From: Brugia malayi
Lineage: Eukaryota > Nematoda > Chromadorea > Rhabditida > Onchocercidae
Reading direction: 5' to 3'
Length of the DNA: 64,000 nt
NCBI RefSeq assembly: GCF_000002995.4
Contig: NW_025062479.1
Location: forward strand, 16,922,721-16,986,720
The notes under the pieces were generated by a model. That model saw nothing but the letters and a program-made list of their open reading frames with translations. It made no database searches and was not told the DNA's origin. Both the position numbers and the translations under genes were made by a program. This document shows, piece after piece, positions 50,361-63,421 of this stretch (the stretch's first letter is position 1; every line of letters begins with the position of its first letter).

Positions 50361-51125
50361 ATGTCATCATTTCGTTTGTCGACAATTTATTTCTGCAGGA
50401 CTCTGCTGGGTACGCTGATTTGCTGCTATTTGTTGACAGATCATGTTACTGCCATTACCGATGATTCGAACATCGCTAAAATTCCTGCATATAGAGTAAG
50501 ATGATTTGATCACTGATGAAACTAATAAGAATGAAGAAAAAAACAAAACTCATTCTGCCAAAAAGTCCCGACAGTCGAAAATAATAATGATATTGCTTTT
50601 TGTTTACTGATTTTTTGCAAGCGATCATTGGTGATCAAAGTCTTTAACTTTGTCACGTTGTGGACATGTAAGAACTGCATTATAGTTCAGGGGCCTTCCA
50701 ATTTAGAAGATACCTTTAGCAATGCAGTTTAATTGATCAACGAAAAATTAAAGCATGAAGGATTCTTCTTTTAGACATTTCAAGAAACTGGTTATGGTTT
50801 GAATGAAGCATCGCATCTACGATCTTTAAGGTCGGCTCTTGGAATGGATAATATTGGTCAGATCACTGTAAGTCTTCCCGATCTTTGTACAAAAAATAGT
50901 ACTTAAAATAATTGAAATGACAAATAAAAGGATCTGTTGCAGAAAGCACATATGAATAAAATTCCTTTAAAATTTCGAAATTCAACAAAAAAGTGAACAC
51001 AAGAATCATAACTATATAACAAAACATTTTAGTATCCATTGACATCGCGTTCGGCAGCAATGATATCAGGTCGTGGATTCCGGCCTGGTAAGAGATACGA
51101 TGCGGAAGTCATATCTTTTATGTAA
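50361..51125 (+). CDS. RPamide neuropeptide precursor (NLP-2/NLP-22-like)
   Basis: Three exons, 50361-50495, 50775-50867 and 51033-51125, all phase 0, give 106 residues. Residues 1-31 form a signal peptide with a hydrophobic core (LLGTLICCYLL) and a small-residue end (VTA). Near the C-terminus SAAMISGRGFRPGKR (83-97) has the features of an amidated peptide: a basic residue before, then GFRP, a glycine amide donor, then a KR cleavage pair. The predicted product ends in GFRP-amide. C. elegans NLP-2, NLP-22 and NLP-23 carry GFRPG or GMRPG before the basic site, so this is placed in that RPamide group. Only one peptide copy is present, as in NLP-22. The tail YDAEVISFM is probably discarded. NLP-22 is linked to lethargus/sleep in C. 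elegans; transfer of that role here is inference. Confidence 0.85.
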
Positions 51126-54100
51126 TCAGCACTAGGTTACAGTGCCCGGGAAAGATTTATTGATCAAATAGCATTGCATATTTTTGATAAAATGTTTCAA
51201 GACGCTACCACATATTCAAAAAGCACGTGACAACCTTGTTTTGTTGATCAAATATAATTATTTAAGTTTAAAACTTATATTAAGCCACCACTCCTGGCTA
51301 TTATATCAATTGCTCATGAATGGCAAACGCAGTCCACGTTCACCGGAAGCATAATTTGACACATGACCCTTATTTTCTTAGTTAAGACATGTTTCGTCTG
51401 ATTACTTTCAAGTCTGCGACTATACAAAACCACAATGAAAAACGAAACAATGTGAAGTAAAATTGCTTACTAAGTATTGAGTATTGGACAGGCATATCAC
51501 ATAACTTATCACTTTTTACCTTACATTAGTACCATCATAAACTTGCAAGTGACTGAAGAAAATGTCTATTAAGTTATGGGAATGACAGTTATATGTGACG
51601 TGATACTCTTCTCAAACAGCTCTTTCATCTCTCTGGTAATATAATCGATACACGAAACATACCAAATTATAGCAAATGATTGAATAAATTATAACAATAT
51701 TTATAAATTCAGGCGAAGAATGTCGAAGGCAGAGAAATAACTTGTAGAGAGAAACGATTTAAGTGGGAGGAAAATCAAAAAGGTGAAGAATAAAATGAAA
51801 TATAATTTATTTTAGGGGAGTTATCCATGATTTGAAACTGAAGTCATTTAGGATCTAGAACTTTATTCATTAAATCAGATCAGATAAGATTAGAGTAACT
51901 CTCAGAACGTCGAACTTCGATCGTTCTTCATTTCGAAATTCGAATTTGGGAGATAGCTTTTAGCGATTTCAAATGCAAACTGCCACATGTGAAATTGTGG
52001 GTGGTATCTTATCATCACTTAGCTTGTCTCTTTTTTGACAGCTAATGTGCGTCTCTATTCGTCACTTCTGTATGAGGCATTGCCAGTTGCATTAGACAAA
52101 AGACCACATTTTTAAGCTGAACTCTTCAGTGAGGAGTGATTAAAATGAAATGAGACAATATGAAGCGGAGAGAGAAAAGGGGGCGCAAAGGGGAAAGGTT
52201 GTGGTCTCGGTGGTATCAAAGTACTCAAAGATGGACCTTTCCACTACACTCCATTCACTTCACAATATTCTTTGACCATTTTATTTTATACATTCTGTCC
52301 CCGTGATGACATCGAAACAATGACTACACCGCGCCCATTTCCTCCTCTACCGTTTGCTTTTTGTCGTCAAACTTTGTAACTATTTTGCATAGAAAACTAT
52401 CATTTTCATTACTTCTTCCTGGCAACATTTATATATTTTTTTTTGCCTATTGAGAATCTTCGAGATATTACCGCCAATCTTCGCCATCGAATTACTTCTG
52501 TCGGTTTCATTACAAATGAAAATCTATTTTTTTCTTAAATAACGTTTTCGAAACATTTTACTTACTTTCAAAAACCTTCTATGAAATTTTGAGGATAATA
52601 ATTGCCTTCTTTTGCTGATATAATTATTAATATATTCTGCAATTGTGGAAAAGCAAGAGTGACCTTCCTAAAAATTTGGCTATAAACCGTTTTTTCTTTC
52701 CGACTTTTCGTTTATTTGAATTAATTTTTCTTTAACACTCGTCATTAACTACTCTTGATGCTTTCCTTCGGAATTATGCTTCTGCAGTATGCTGTGTTCC
52801 CATTGTATTTTTGAATGAATAATTGATCGATGAGAAAAGGAAACTGGAGGGCAGTTTGACAAAGGTCAACAGCTTAGTGGACAACGTGACCCATTAGAGA
52901 TCCTTGCTCTTCACTTCTTGTTATGATCTATCGATTATTTATATTTAAGAAGTTTGTGCATTTTTTTTAGTCTAATTTCTGTTTATGACTTTCTAAACCT
53001 TTTTGTTTGATAATAATTTTACCTAATTATTAAATTCCAATAGTGTTTTGCGATTGTATGGAGTTTACATAAAATGATTTAAAAAATAAAATATGCGATA
53101 ATGTATCCTTTTTGAAACTTTTCATCGTTAATCACAAAATAATTACTAAACTAAATTACTCATTATTTATTTCAAATACAAGATTCCAAAATGACAAGAA
53201 AATTTGGATGATTGTATAGTTTAAAACTGATGCCATTACTATAAACATCAAGTTTATATAACGATTTTTTTAATTCCATAACTTATTTCCTTTATTCTTC
53301 ATGGTCCTCATATTTGCTGCAAATTTCAAAATAATCAGATGATTGCAATGAATTTTAAGTCTAACAGGTTGAAAATATCAGTGATCTAACGAATTAACGG
53401 AGTAAACAGATTTTCAACTGATTATCTTAATGGTTTAAATCTGCTTCAACAATTTAAAAGTTATTAATAATTCAGAAGTTAAATATTCAAACTATTTTTT
53501 AAAACTATACTTTTACTGGGAATATACTGAATCCTTGTTGTTAATAAGTTCGATTGGAAAGCTTATTTTTCATCATATTATATTTTACAAATTTTAAATA
53601 AAAGAATACATTTTCGAAATACATTTTCAGCTTAACATTTCCTCTTCAATTTCCTATTAATTATAACTTGTCCAGGTAGGTTGGATAAAAATTATAGAGA
53701 GAAGATCGAATTGCTTTTCGCTTTTAGAAACTAGCAGTTTCTTTAAAACTTAGTCGTATAGAAATAGTCTTCAGTTTTTTATCTATTTTTCTACTGTAGT
53801 TTTATTGTGGTGGTTTTTTTCATTTACTTATTGAAAAATAAAGTCATTTGCATTGAATAACTATTTATCTTAATGTGTTACTGTTTAGGAAAATCGCTGT
53901 TTAAATTTTATGATTTCTCCGAAGCAGTGAATTGAGAAATAATGTTTTGCCTTTTTTATTTTCTCATTGATTTTGTCAAATATTCATATTTTCTGAGCTA
54001 TTTTCCTCTTTTATAATAGCAAGTGCTATTTTTGCACGACTCAGTTTTACTTCACAACAAAATTTTTAATTTAGTACCTGATTTAATTAGTCAGAAAATA

Positions 54101-54163
54101 ATCATTGTTGTGTTAAAATTCTTAAGAATGGAAACAAAAACTACCCAAGTTTAATTTAAATTT
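51126..54163. other. Intergenic DNA between neuropeptide and innexin genes
   Basis: No supported exon. A GC-richer stretch at about 52180-52400 has no recognisable coding content. Confidence 0.5.
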
Positions 54164-54171
54164 TGATTTAG
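54164..54171 (+). other. Acceptor upstream of innexin start
   Basis: TGATTTAG ends at 54171, 32 bases before the ATG at 54204. It could be a trans-splice acceptor or a cis acceptor of a 5' exon, since the frame stays open from the acceptor to the ATG. Confidence 0.45.
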
Positions 54172-54203
54172 GTGCTGTGAAAATTTTAGATTATTTGAAC
54201 AAA

Positions 54204-57200
54204 ATGCTTGGCATTCCACTGATCTCAGAATATATTCATAAAGTAGTCAAACCACAGGTGGTTGCCGATAAAGTGGATTTCTTGAATTATTATGCAACAT
54301 CATTATTACTAGCTTTGGTAGCATTGGCTATCTCAGCAAAACAGTATTTTGGTTCACCAATTCAGTGCTGGGTACCAATGGAATTTCGAGGTATTTTCGC
54401 TCTGCTTATTTGCTTGACTATAAATTTCGAAAAAAAGAAAGCTGAGAATTTCAGTTTTAAAAGTTCATTTTCAGGCGGTTGGGAAAAATATGCAGAGGAT
54501 TACTGTTTTATTCAAAATTCATACTATATTCCATTTACGGAACAGATACCAGAAGAATTACATGAACGAAATGATCAGATCAGTTATTATCGGGTATTAC
54601 ATTTTCTTCAAGTACTTAAGTAATGAGGAGGAAATTAAACATTTTACTATGTTCGAAAATAATAAATTTTAGTTTGATTATTAGCGAATTAAATTATATA
54701 GCGGATACTTAAAGCGAAATAAATGTATAAATATTGTTGGATTTATTACATTTCAGTGGGTGCCGATAGTTCTGGCCTTACAAGCTTTAATGTTTTTTGC
54801 CCCTAACTATTTCTGGAATATTCTTTACAAAGAAACAGGTAATGTCCAAGAAACTTTTCTTTTTTTCTTACTTTTATATCAATTCCTTAGCATATTTCTT
54901 ATTAGCTTTTCATCTTCGCTTATTTTTTTTGTTGAATTCAAGTTGTGCAGTTCATTTTTTCAGAATAGTTTTTAGAAAAAAGATAAGTTCAATAAAATTT
55001 TAATTTCCATGGAACATTGAGACAATTGCAGCGATGTCTAGTCACATCTTTTTACTATTTAATAATATATTAGGTGAAATCCTTATTTCATAGTTCGAAG
55101 TGAACTGAAGCATTCATTTCACGTATCAAGTGGTCTAAAGTACTCGTTCTATAATTATTAGGTCTAAAATTTCGATTGATCTTTAAAGACTAAAGTTTCA
55201 TCATCCTGAAATCTCATCCATAATTCTTTAACAGCAATACAACCGCAAGGAATAGTAAAGGAAGCTAAGAAATGCTCTACTTTGCATGGTCACAATCGTG
55301 ACGTAGAAATTCGAAATTTGGCAGAATATATCGGTGATACAGTATCACTTTTCAACTCTCAAGATGGCTTCAGAATGGTTAAATTTTTATAAAAAAATTT
55401 TCTTTTTGGCTGGAGAAATCCAAGTTTTTGTTTCTCTGATAATTTTTTCCGCTGTTTTCATTTTTTGAATATTCAGAAATTTAAATATGTGCATTTTAGG
55501 GATTTACTCGATCCGGTCGAAATGCTACAATGTTATATTTGCTAACGAAGCTTCTTTATGTTTTAAACATTATTGGTCAGATTTACATGCTGAATCATTT
55601 CTTCGGTGGTGATTATCTGCAGTGGGGTTTTCAAGTATCTGAGAGATTTCATTTCTATTTCTCTTTTTTTTTTATTACCACTGCTAATGTAAGATTTCTG
55701 GTCAGTAATAGGGTCTATGATTGAAATTCAGTTTTAACTTCAGTGGGATAATAATTAGTCTACCATTCATTAATAAAATGTAGAATTGTTATGAACCTCT
55801 GATTATTGAATGATAGCGTTCCTACTTCCTTGCAGGACTTCAATACTAACTTTAAAAGTATCACTTCCGTCGTTATTTTATCAATGATCGAAAATTAGAC
55901 TAAAAGAAGGTTTTGCAGACAATAACGGATGTAGTATCCGGAAGGGAATGGATGGAATCAACAATATTCCCACGTGTTATCATGTGTGACTTCCAGGTTT
56001 AACTCTTTTAACTTTCTTTTAACTTTTAACTTAGTAATTCCATTTGGTTCTCATGAAATTTCAAAGGATATGCAAAACGTCTTGTCTAATTGCAAAAGCA
56101 AGATATGCATGAGAACCATTTCACTTTCACCTTTTCAGGTACGCCGACTGGGTAATATACAGCGTCATACGGTACAATGCGTCATCATGATGAATATGAT
56201 TAATGAGAAGTTTTACTTATTTCTCTTGTTTTGGTTCATTTTCATAGGTATTTGCACGGTTATTAATTTCTTATACTATCTCTTCCTGTTGTGTATGTCA
56301 AGAGCGCGTGCGCAATTGGTATTGTGGAATATTAACAAGCGTGAATGGAAGGTGCGGATTTGTTATTTGCTTTTCGTTCCTTTTCATTTTCTGTTTTTTT
56401 ATCTAACAAGCACTTGTTTGCTTACTACTTTATTGACTCAGGTTTATTTCATTTTCAAACAAATATTAACTTTTTGTATGAAAATTTGATTACTGCATCA
56501 GTTTATAGATATTAAAATAAATTTTGCTTATTTTCAGTTATCCGGATTCCATAACGATGATATGAAGCGTTTCGTAAACGATTTCCTTCGACCTGATGGT
56601 GTACTTCTGTTGAAATTTATCAGTGAGCATGTCGATGCCAGGATATCCCGGGATCTTGTTAACGAGTTAATTCGAATTTATTCAAAACAGGTCCATATTG
56701 TTTATTATTGAGACTTTCTTTTTGTAAGGAATATCCTTTTATAACAGATTTGGTCAGAAGTAATACTGAAATTATTTTACAATTAGAACTTTTCAAATTG
56801 AAAGTTCAATTTCATTTAAAATGGTATGGATTTCAACTTTTTTTGCAGCAAAATATATCCATAGAGAACGACAGCAAACAAACGTCGAGTGTATCTTCAG
56901 AAGAAAAGGCATTGATAACCAGCAGCAAAACAAGTAAAAAGTATTATGGAAATTTCGGGAAAAATATTAAGGTTTCAATTTTATCGTAATTCACCTTTTC
57001 TGATTCCTTAACAGTATTTTGTAAAAAATTTATTGTGTATTTCACATTCGATTTTTTCATGGACATTTTAGTGTTTTGAAAATTTTCTGAAGTTTTGGAA
57101 GATCCCATAAACTAGAAAAATATATAGACAAAAGTTTGAAAGATTTTTACACTCAAAAGAAGTTAACTTTTTTTCAGTCGCTTTACCCTTTAAAAGGCAA

Positions 57201-57408
57201 TATACCAATACCAAGTCAAATGCAACATTCACCTTTATATGGAACTGGCTATGAAAGTGCTCCTGTTCTGGAAGACCTTGTCGACGGAACTCTACCTATT
57301 CGGGCAATGGCACGTGCTCGAGTTACACAGTCTCAGAATCATTCCACCGAAAATGTTTATGGCAGTCCTGGATCGCAACTGCGACAGAATACACCCACTG
57401 AAGTCTAA
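54204..57408 (+). CDS. Innexin gap-junction protein
   Basis: Ten exons: 54204-54390, 54475-54593, 54757-54838, 55235-55377, 55500-55634, 55919-55996, 56139-56351, 56538-56690, 56849-56971, 57178-57408; 487 residues. The start MLGIPLISEY was chosen because several nematode innexins (INX-3, for example) begin MLGxP. Four membrane segments lie near 29-45, 103-125, 188-211 and 272-297. Each extracellular loop has its cysteine pair: C55 (IQCWVPMEF) and C73 (YAEDYCF), then C245 (FPRVIMCDFQVRRLGN) and C262 (HTVQCVIM). The innexin YYQW signature appears as YYRWVP at the second membrane segment. The tail is polar with Ser/Thr-rich stretches. Innexins form hexameric or octameric channels joining adjacent cells. 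Exact orthology is not assigned. An upstream 5' coding extension cannot be excluded. Confidence 0.95.
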
Positions 57409-57795
57409 ATTTATCAGTTGAATTGCTGACATGGTTCCATATTTTTTAATGAGACATTGATTTTGTTGATTTCTTCTTATCTCATTTTTTGAAGGGATCG
57501 GTGGATTGTTAAAAATTGGTTTTGTTTAATCAAATTCCTTAAATGTATTAATTAAAAAACATTTCCAAACAATCAAAAATTGGAAATATTACATTTGAAA
57601 GATCAAATGTATCGCTAAAATGTTGTTTGTTTGTGTTTTTCTAGCATTTTACTGAAAGACACTGTGGTGTTTTTTAACATTTTCTTTTCAACCAACATAT
57701 GTTCCGCGGGAAAATAATAATATATTATTTTCTGAGTTAGAAATTACAAATGGCAAAAACATGTTAATAGCAAAAAAGTGTCATCTCAGTAGTTT

Positions 57796-57801
57796 AATAA
57801 A
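57796..57801 (+). terminator. Candidate polyadenylation signal of innexin
   Basis: AATAAA about 390 bases after the innexin stop, in the convergent intergenic region. Confidence 0.35.
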
Positions 57802-58623
57802 TTACCAGCTCTAATTCATCTGTTGTTATCAAATCTCAATTTTCATCCTACAAATTTAGTTCAATTATATTATAATTTGCACCTATTTATTTGCAATTAA
57901 CAAATGAAACTGAACTGTTTATGATATTAAAAAAAAACCACTTTTTGCCGAAAAATTCGAAAATTATATGTGCAATTGTGGGAATAATTCATACTACAGT
58001 GCTTCTGCATACCATTTTAAAATATTGTATATTTCCGGATGTATGAATATGGAATACTTTTTTCATCTGTTTATGTTGTAACATTAAACTTTTGATGGAA
58101 TGAACAATATCAGAATTATTACTGCATTTTGGTGGGCATTTCAATATTGGACTATTTCAAATATCCGAATTTTATGCTGCCTACCAAGTTTTTTGATCCA
58201 AAAAGTTTTATTGATTTTTCAACAAGTTTTTCCGAAATGTTAAAGATTTGTTACAGTATTTTACAACTAATTGCTTGTCTCTTTGGCCGTGTTCGGTGTG
58301 TATGTTTGTTTCATCAGCAGAAATACTATTTTGTTTATCATACATATATTTATCTATTGCTGATCGATTTATTAAATACTGTCAAAAAGGCTCTTCTTAA
58401 CTTTACAGACAACAGTGCTTTTTTAAAATTTGCAGACAGTGGTAGAAGCCGTGGTCATTCCCATCTTATCAAGCATTTCATTTTGCATGTTGTTGAATCA
58501 TTATTCCGATGACATCATTTTGATTCATGATAAAAACTTGTGAAATGTTTCAGAACATCCACAGGAAGAGTATCACTATCAGATTTCTTCGCTATCACTG
58601 ATTCACATGTTTACAAAAAAGCA
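57802..58623. other. Convergent intergenic region
   Basis: Lies between the 3' ends of the innexin (+) and the adenylate-kinase-like gene (-). It should contain both 3' UTRs. TTTATT at 58368-58373 reads AATAAA on the minus strand and could serve the kinase gene. A 127-codon plus-strand ORF (58129-58512) has no recognised product. Confidence 0.5.
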
Positions 58624-61600
58624 TTATTGTCCCGCAATTTTCTTTTGTGATTCTTCCGATAATGACTGGCTTCCTCCGCATTTTGGATCTGTAAAAAAGG
58701 CTCAGTTGATGGCTGAAATGCAATTACTAGTCATTTTAAATATTTTTAATATCAAATTTAAGTTTTTATACAGTTACCTTTAGCGAGAATAGTGCTATCG
58801 AGTTCTTCAACAATTTCCTCAAAAATCTTCTCTAAGTTATTATCGCCATCAACCTGAGAAAAAAATCAAATTTCTACTTAAAACCTTCAGTTCTTTTGTC
58901 AGAAAAATTAAACAAAAGTGGAGCGACAAAAACAACCATGCATTAATGTAGAATTTAAAGGTGGAGATTTGAACTCTTTTTTACTTTTTATGTATGTATG
59001 AATGAAGTTGAGACTTATTAGTGAATTGTTTAGACCAAGACATAGTAATAAGCTTAATAAAATACTCCTATGAACTAATTTATATTAAAAAGCTCCTCTT
59101 CAGAGTATTTTAAGTTAATATTAGGATAAAGTAAACTGTACTCCTACACATACCACTTTAAGCTTCCCTTTGTCATCAAAATACTTCAACATCGGTAGCG
59201 TATTTTGCTTAAACATCTGCAGTCGAGCATTTATTACTTCTGGATTGTCATCTGAAAAAAGAGCAATCAGAAAGTTTTTGATTATTTAATGAGATGATAA
59301 CATGGCTGCAAACTTTAAACTATTTGAGGAGCCAAATCATTCAGTATTCATTACATCTTTTTTATACCTGTTCTAACTACTATCCCCTCTTTCTTGCGTT
59401 TCTTAATAGTTTCAATGCAAAAATCTTCAGTGCAGTCGATTAAAATCACCGAAACAAGTCGATCAATCTGAAATAAAATTGTCTCAATAATTTCTATTGG
59501 AATGCTTTTAATTACCTGAAACTGTTATCGAATCATTACTACCTGATTTTCAAAATCGATAGCTTGATTTTTTGTCCGTGGATAACCTTCTATAACATAA
59601 CCGCTGCTAATATTATCCTCATCGTAAATTTTTGAGTAAAGCAATTCACGACAGATTTTCTGAAATAAATGGTATGAAAATGTTTCAACTAAGTTTATTA
59701 AAGAAAAAAAATTTAATGAAATTTCCGAGATAAAAACTAGTACAACAGTGAAACGAAGTAAACCTACCCTTGAAAATAAAACATAAAAAATTGCTACCGT
59801 AGGCACCGCTTCACCAGCATCCATTTTTTTCCCAATTCTTTGCCACAATTGATCATCCGCATTTGCTTGTACCTCTTTCCTAAGTAAATCACCCATACTA
59901 AGATACATGAAACCGTCGTATCGCACAGCTATACGCTTTGAAATTTCCGCTTTATTAGATCCTGGAGGTCCTGGAGCATGCTCGAATTGTTGTTTCATTT
60001 AAAATTTTGGTAAACTATTACTAGAGTGTAATTATAGACACTCGCTTTAAAATTAGAAACATCATTGTAAAACTGAAATCTTCCCAGCTACTGTTAAAAA
60101 TTTCGAGCTTTCAGGTTTGAAATCGTATATAATTTTTCAAAACCACATATATTATGCTTCAGATTCTCTTAGTCTAAGCAAGTAATCCAACATAGTCCAA
60201 TATTGTGCACATAAGAACAGGAGGCTTCGCTAAAAGCATGTTTGGTCAATAAAAAAAAAAAGAATTCTTCACAACTAGTGTTATCCATCCCAAGAGCACT
60301 GCTAGCACAGCACATATTTAATGAAAAAAGAATGGTATGCTCTAAGATGCTTAAATTTATTCAATGTCAACAAATATTCGGTCAAATAGAAAAATGAAAG
60401 AAAACAATCAAACATTTCAAGCACACGGTAAATAATTTATTAGTTTAGTACAATGTAATGTTATAAAAAGTGTCGAAACTTTGCTCACCAACAATAACGA
60501 TGGCTGATGCGTTATTGGGTAGACCTGGCGGAAAACGATTATCCACTGCGGAAACGTTTGATTTTGAATCGGGCGATGGTCCGCCAATTAGCTGAGCTGA
60601 AATGACTGAAGGAGTGCTCCGTAATTTCAGTAAAAAAGATAAAACAATTGAATCAATATTTTAATATCAATCAAAAACACAAATAGCTGTTTTGTTATAA
60701 CATTTGAAAGCAGTTTTATAAAGAAATGGAAATTCAACTTTCCTTTCATGCGTGCTTAATTTTTATGCAATGCAACAAAGAGAACACTATGGCCAACAAG
60801 AAATAAATTATTAAACTCCTAAAACCCACAAATTTTGGAAAATTATAAAGCACATTCTCCCTCGACGTTTAATACCTAAATAATAGAATGAAGAAGGCTG
60901 CATTTCGTCATAAAGGATTTTTCTATTCATAATATCCGATTCAGTTTCCGTAATTCTCCTTTACTCATTAGTTTGATTCATTAGGTATGATTTACCATTG
61001 TTTTTATTGTTAGCACTGGTCAGTTGCTTTATTCGCAACACTAGCAATAGCTACAAACTAGCCATAATTGTGGGCGGTTTAGATTAAAAAGATTGAATGT
61101 TTTGTCGGAATTCTAAATGAGATAACGTAAAGTTACACTTCAAATCAAATAGAAAACACATGTGCACATCATTAGTCTGTATGCAGTCAGAATTTTAAAA
61201 TTCGTTCCAAAAAATTAATTACTATTTGAATATCGTTAATTATTTGTTTTTTTTTTCTCTCTCTCTCTAACAATGTTTTTTTGATCTTTATTGATAGGAT
61301 GGCGAATGTGTAAGGTAGGAGATATTGATAAGATGATGAATATATAGTTCAACAGCAATATTTGAATAATTAATTCTGGCTAAATTAAGCATTTTGGAAA
61401 AAGCAACAGTAAACCCGAATGGAGTTCAGAATGAGAGAAGATAAAAGATAAGCAATCATATAGTGTTTGTAACTGTTATCACTAAAACATATTTCAGGAG
61501 AAGCAAAAACTTGAAAGATTGTTAAGGATAAATTGAAGAACTTGCGCAAGATCGAAAAAAAAAGAATGTAAAGTGGAAAATTCTGCGATCTTTTAGAACA

Positions 61601-62124
61601 AAACTTACTCTCACTTTTGATACTCTGTGCTGACTGACTTTCACTTTTGACGCTGTGTGCAGATCGACGTGAAGTTTCGGATGATTTTGAAGTTTGTGAA
61701 ACTGTCCTGCTGATTTTGCTTAGTGTCCTCTTAGTATATGATTTGGCTTAAATTTATTAGTAGTATTAAAAGCTATGAATGACAAATTTGTTGAAAAATA
61801 GCCAAATAAATAAAAACTTATTATATTTATTTACTTTGAGTAAGTAAATACCGAATTGTACGGGAATATTTTTCAATGATTCCAGAGTTTTTGAAAATTA
61901 GGATAAATGTTTAAAAAAAATTTGCAATACATATGTGTAAATGATCAACTTAATTCGATCAAGTTAAATTGAATACCAATTAATTTTAAATGCAATCGAT
62001 TTTAATTAATTCAGAAAGATCTAGAAAACTTCTAACTCGATTGTCTCGATGATTGCGATGACCCTTCCACATTTGGTGCATTATTTGTTGAAACTGGCGT
62101 TACTGGTGCTGGCTGTGTAATGCT

Positions 62125-62159
<35 letters not shown>

Positions 62160-63421
62160 TTTTAAGTTAGGTTTTTAGAATAGATTACAATGATTTGATG
62201 TAAAGTGCAAAACTTCTCTTTATTCATAAGAAAGTCATTTATTTATGTTTCCCTAACTTCTATTATGATAAATAATATATCTAGCAATTTACCACTTGTA
62301 ATTCCTGATATCTGTGATCTCTCGCGTACTTCGGTGTTTGTTATCGCGGAATCAGCCCTCACTTCTGCGAGTTTTGATTCATTAGTCTGTAAAATAGTTT
62401 AAAATTCGGTTGGTTTATAAACAAACAATAGATTTTCGATCAGAACACTCATAAGCATTCCAAAAATTTTATGCTTTCACAGATGATACAACTAAGATCT
62501 GAAAACATTGTCAATTTCCCAAATTAGTGAAAATAAACTAAGTTGTATAAGTTACACTAGCTTCTATACTTCCTTCGTTTATAACAATTTTGACAAAAAA
62601 GATTACCTTCATTACATTTTAAGAAGAAAAACCTAGTCTTACGTAGTTATTATGGTAATACCCAACCTTTTCTCACTTAATTCTATCTTACAGTGTTTTA
62701 AAATTTCATCCCCTTTAATAGATGAGATATTCCTTTGGTGTAAAAGTGCTATATAACGAGGAATTATATTATGTAGAAAAAGCTGAAATAAATTGTACCG
62801 CATTTCCTTTGCGTGAAATTTGACGTTTTGAGGCTGTTAATAGTTTATCTTTTTCTGAAAATAATGGTTACCATAGGATAGTTTCTGGTATTTTCTTTTC
62901 ATTCCTAGCCAAGTCGAAAAGCGATGTTTTCTTTAGTATTTACATTAAAAGTATGCATGAATAGAATGAATCTATAGAAGAATTTAAAAGATCGCTGATT
63001 GCGTTAAGCGCGATATATTCCTCTCCTTATATTTCTGCTGTATTCATTTGAAATTGCATACGAATTTACTGTTTATGAATTTGCAGTTAAAATTTTTTTC
63101 CTTATCCATTTGCGACAATTTTTTGCTGATGAAATCACAAATTAAAATTTGATGAATTTTACCAGATATCGTCTCTGATGTAGCCTTTTCAAATGCTGAC
63201 GTTGTCGTGTTTGTTACATCCCTTGCTGTTACCGGGGAGTTTAAAACTAATGTAGCGGCAGGTTCACCTTCCGTTCCTGTAGCACTGCTTAATATTGGAT
63301 CTGCTTTCGTTTCATTCTCTTCTACTTCGATTTTTGTTGGGGAACGTGATCGATTTTCGGAAGTTTGCGCAGTGGCTACTGCAGCTTCCACAATTGCCAC
63401 AGCTTCTGCCACAGTAGCAAC
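58624..63421 (-). CDS. Adenylate-kinase-family protein with long N-terminal extension, 5' incomplete
   Basis: Exons in order on the minus strand: 63421-63163, 62364-62293, 62126-62037, 61746-61609, 60596-60489, 59970-59798, 59659-59543, 59467-59368, 59251-59154, 58853-58778, 58688-58624; 431 residues in frame. Residues 1-215 are low-complexity, rich in Ser, Thr, Ala and Glu. The kinase domain (about 217-425) has a P-loop GPPGSNKA (223-230), NMP-site SMGDLLRKE (247-255), GYVIEGYPR (300-308), a short AK1-type lid with RTDDN (351-355), and LPMLKYF near its end. Adenylate kinases interconvert ATP, ADP and AMP. The usual GxPGSGKGT loop is altered: N for G, and A after the lysine. Activity may therefore be reduced. 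AK1/AK5-type membership is clear; orthology is not. The second exon has an alternative CAG acceptor at 62385. No start codon exists in the first exon, so a 5' exon is missing. Confidence 0.88.
61258..61269. repeat. (TC)n microsatellite
   Basis: A run of CT units directly following a T tract, inside the fourth intron of the kinase gene. Confidence 0.7.
62129..62157 (-). repeat. 29-nt T tract forming a 3' splice site
   Basis: On the minus strand 29 consecutive T are followed directly by AG, which begins the kinase exon at 62126. On the plus strand this is a run of 29 A. It is an extreme polypyrimidine tract and also a slippage-prone homopolymer. Confidence 0.85.

Noticed and set aside
54177..54623. 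148-codon single ORF spanning the first two innexin exons
   Set aside because: It reads through an 84-bp intron with good splice signals; the inserted Lys/Phe-rich residues interrupt a conserved innexin block. Kept only as a retention question.
58129..58512. 127-codon plus-strand ORF in the convergent intergenic region
   Set aside because: No ATG-proximal context, no recognised domain, Phe/Leu/Ile-rich; probably 3' UTR or chance.
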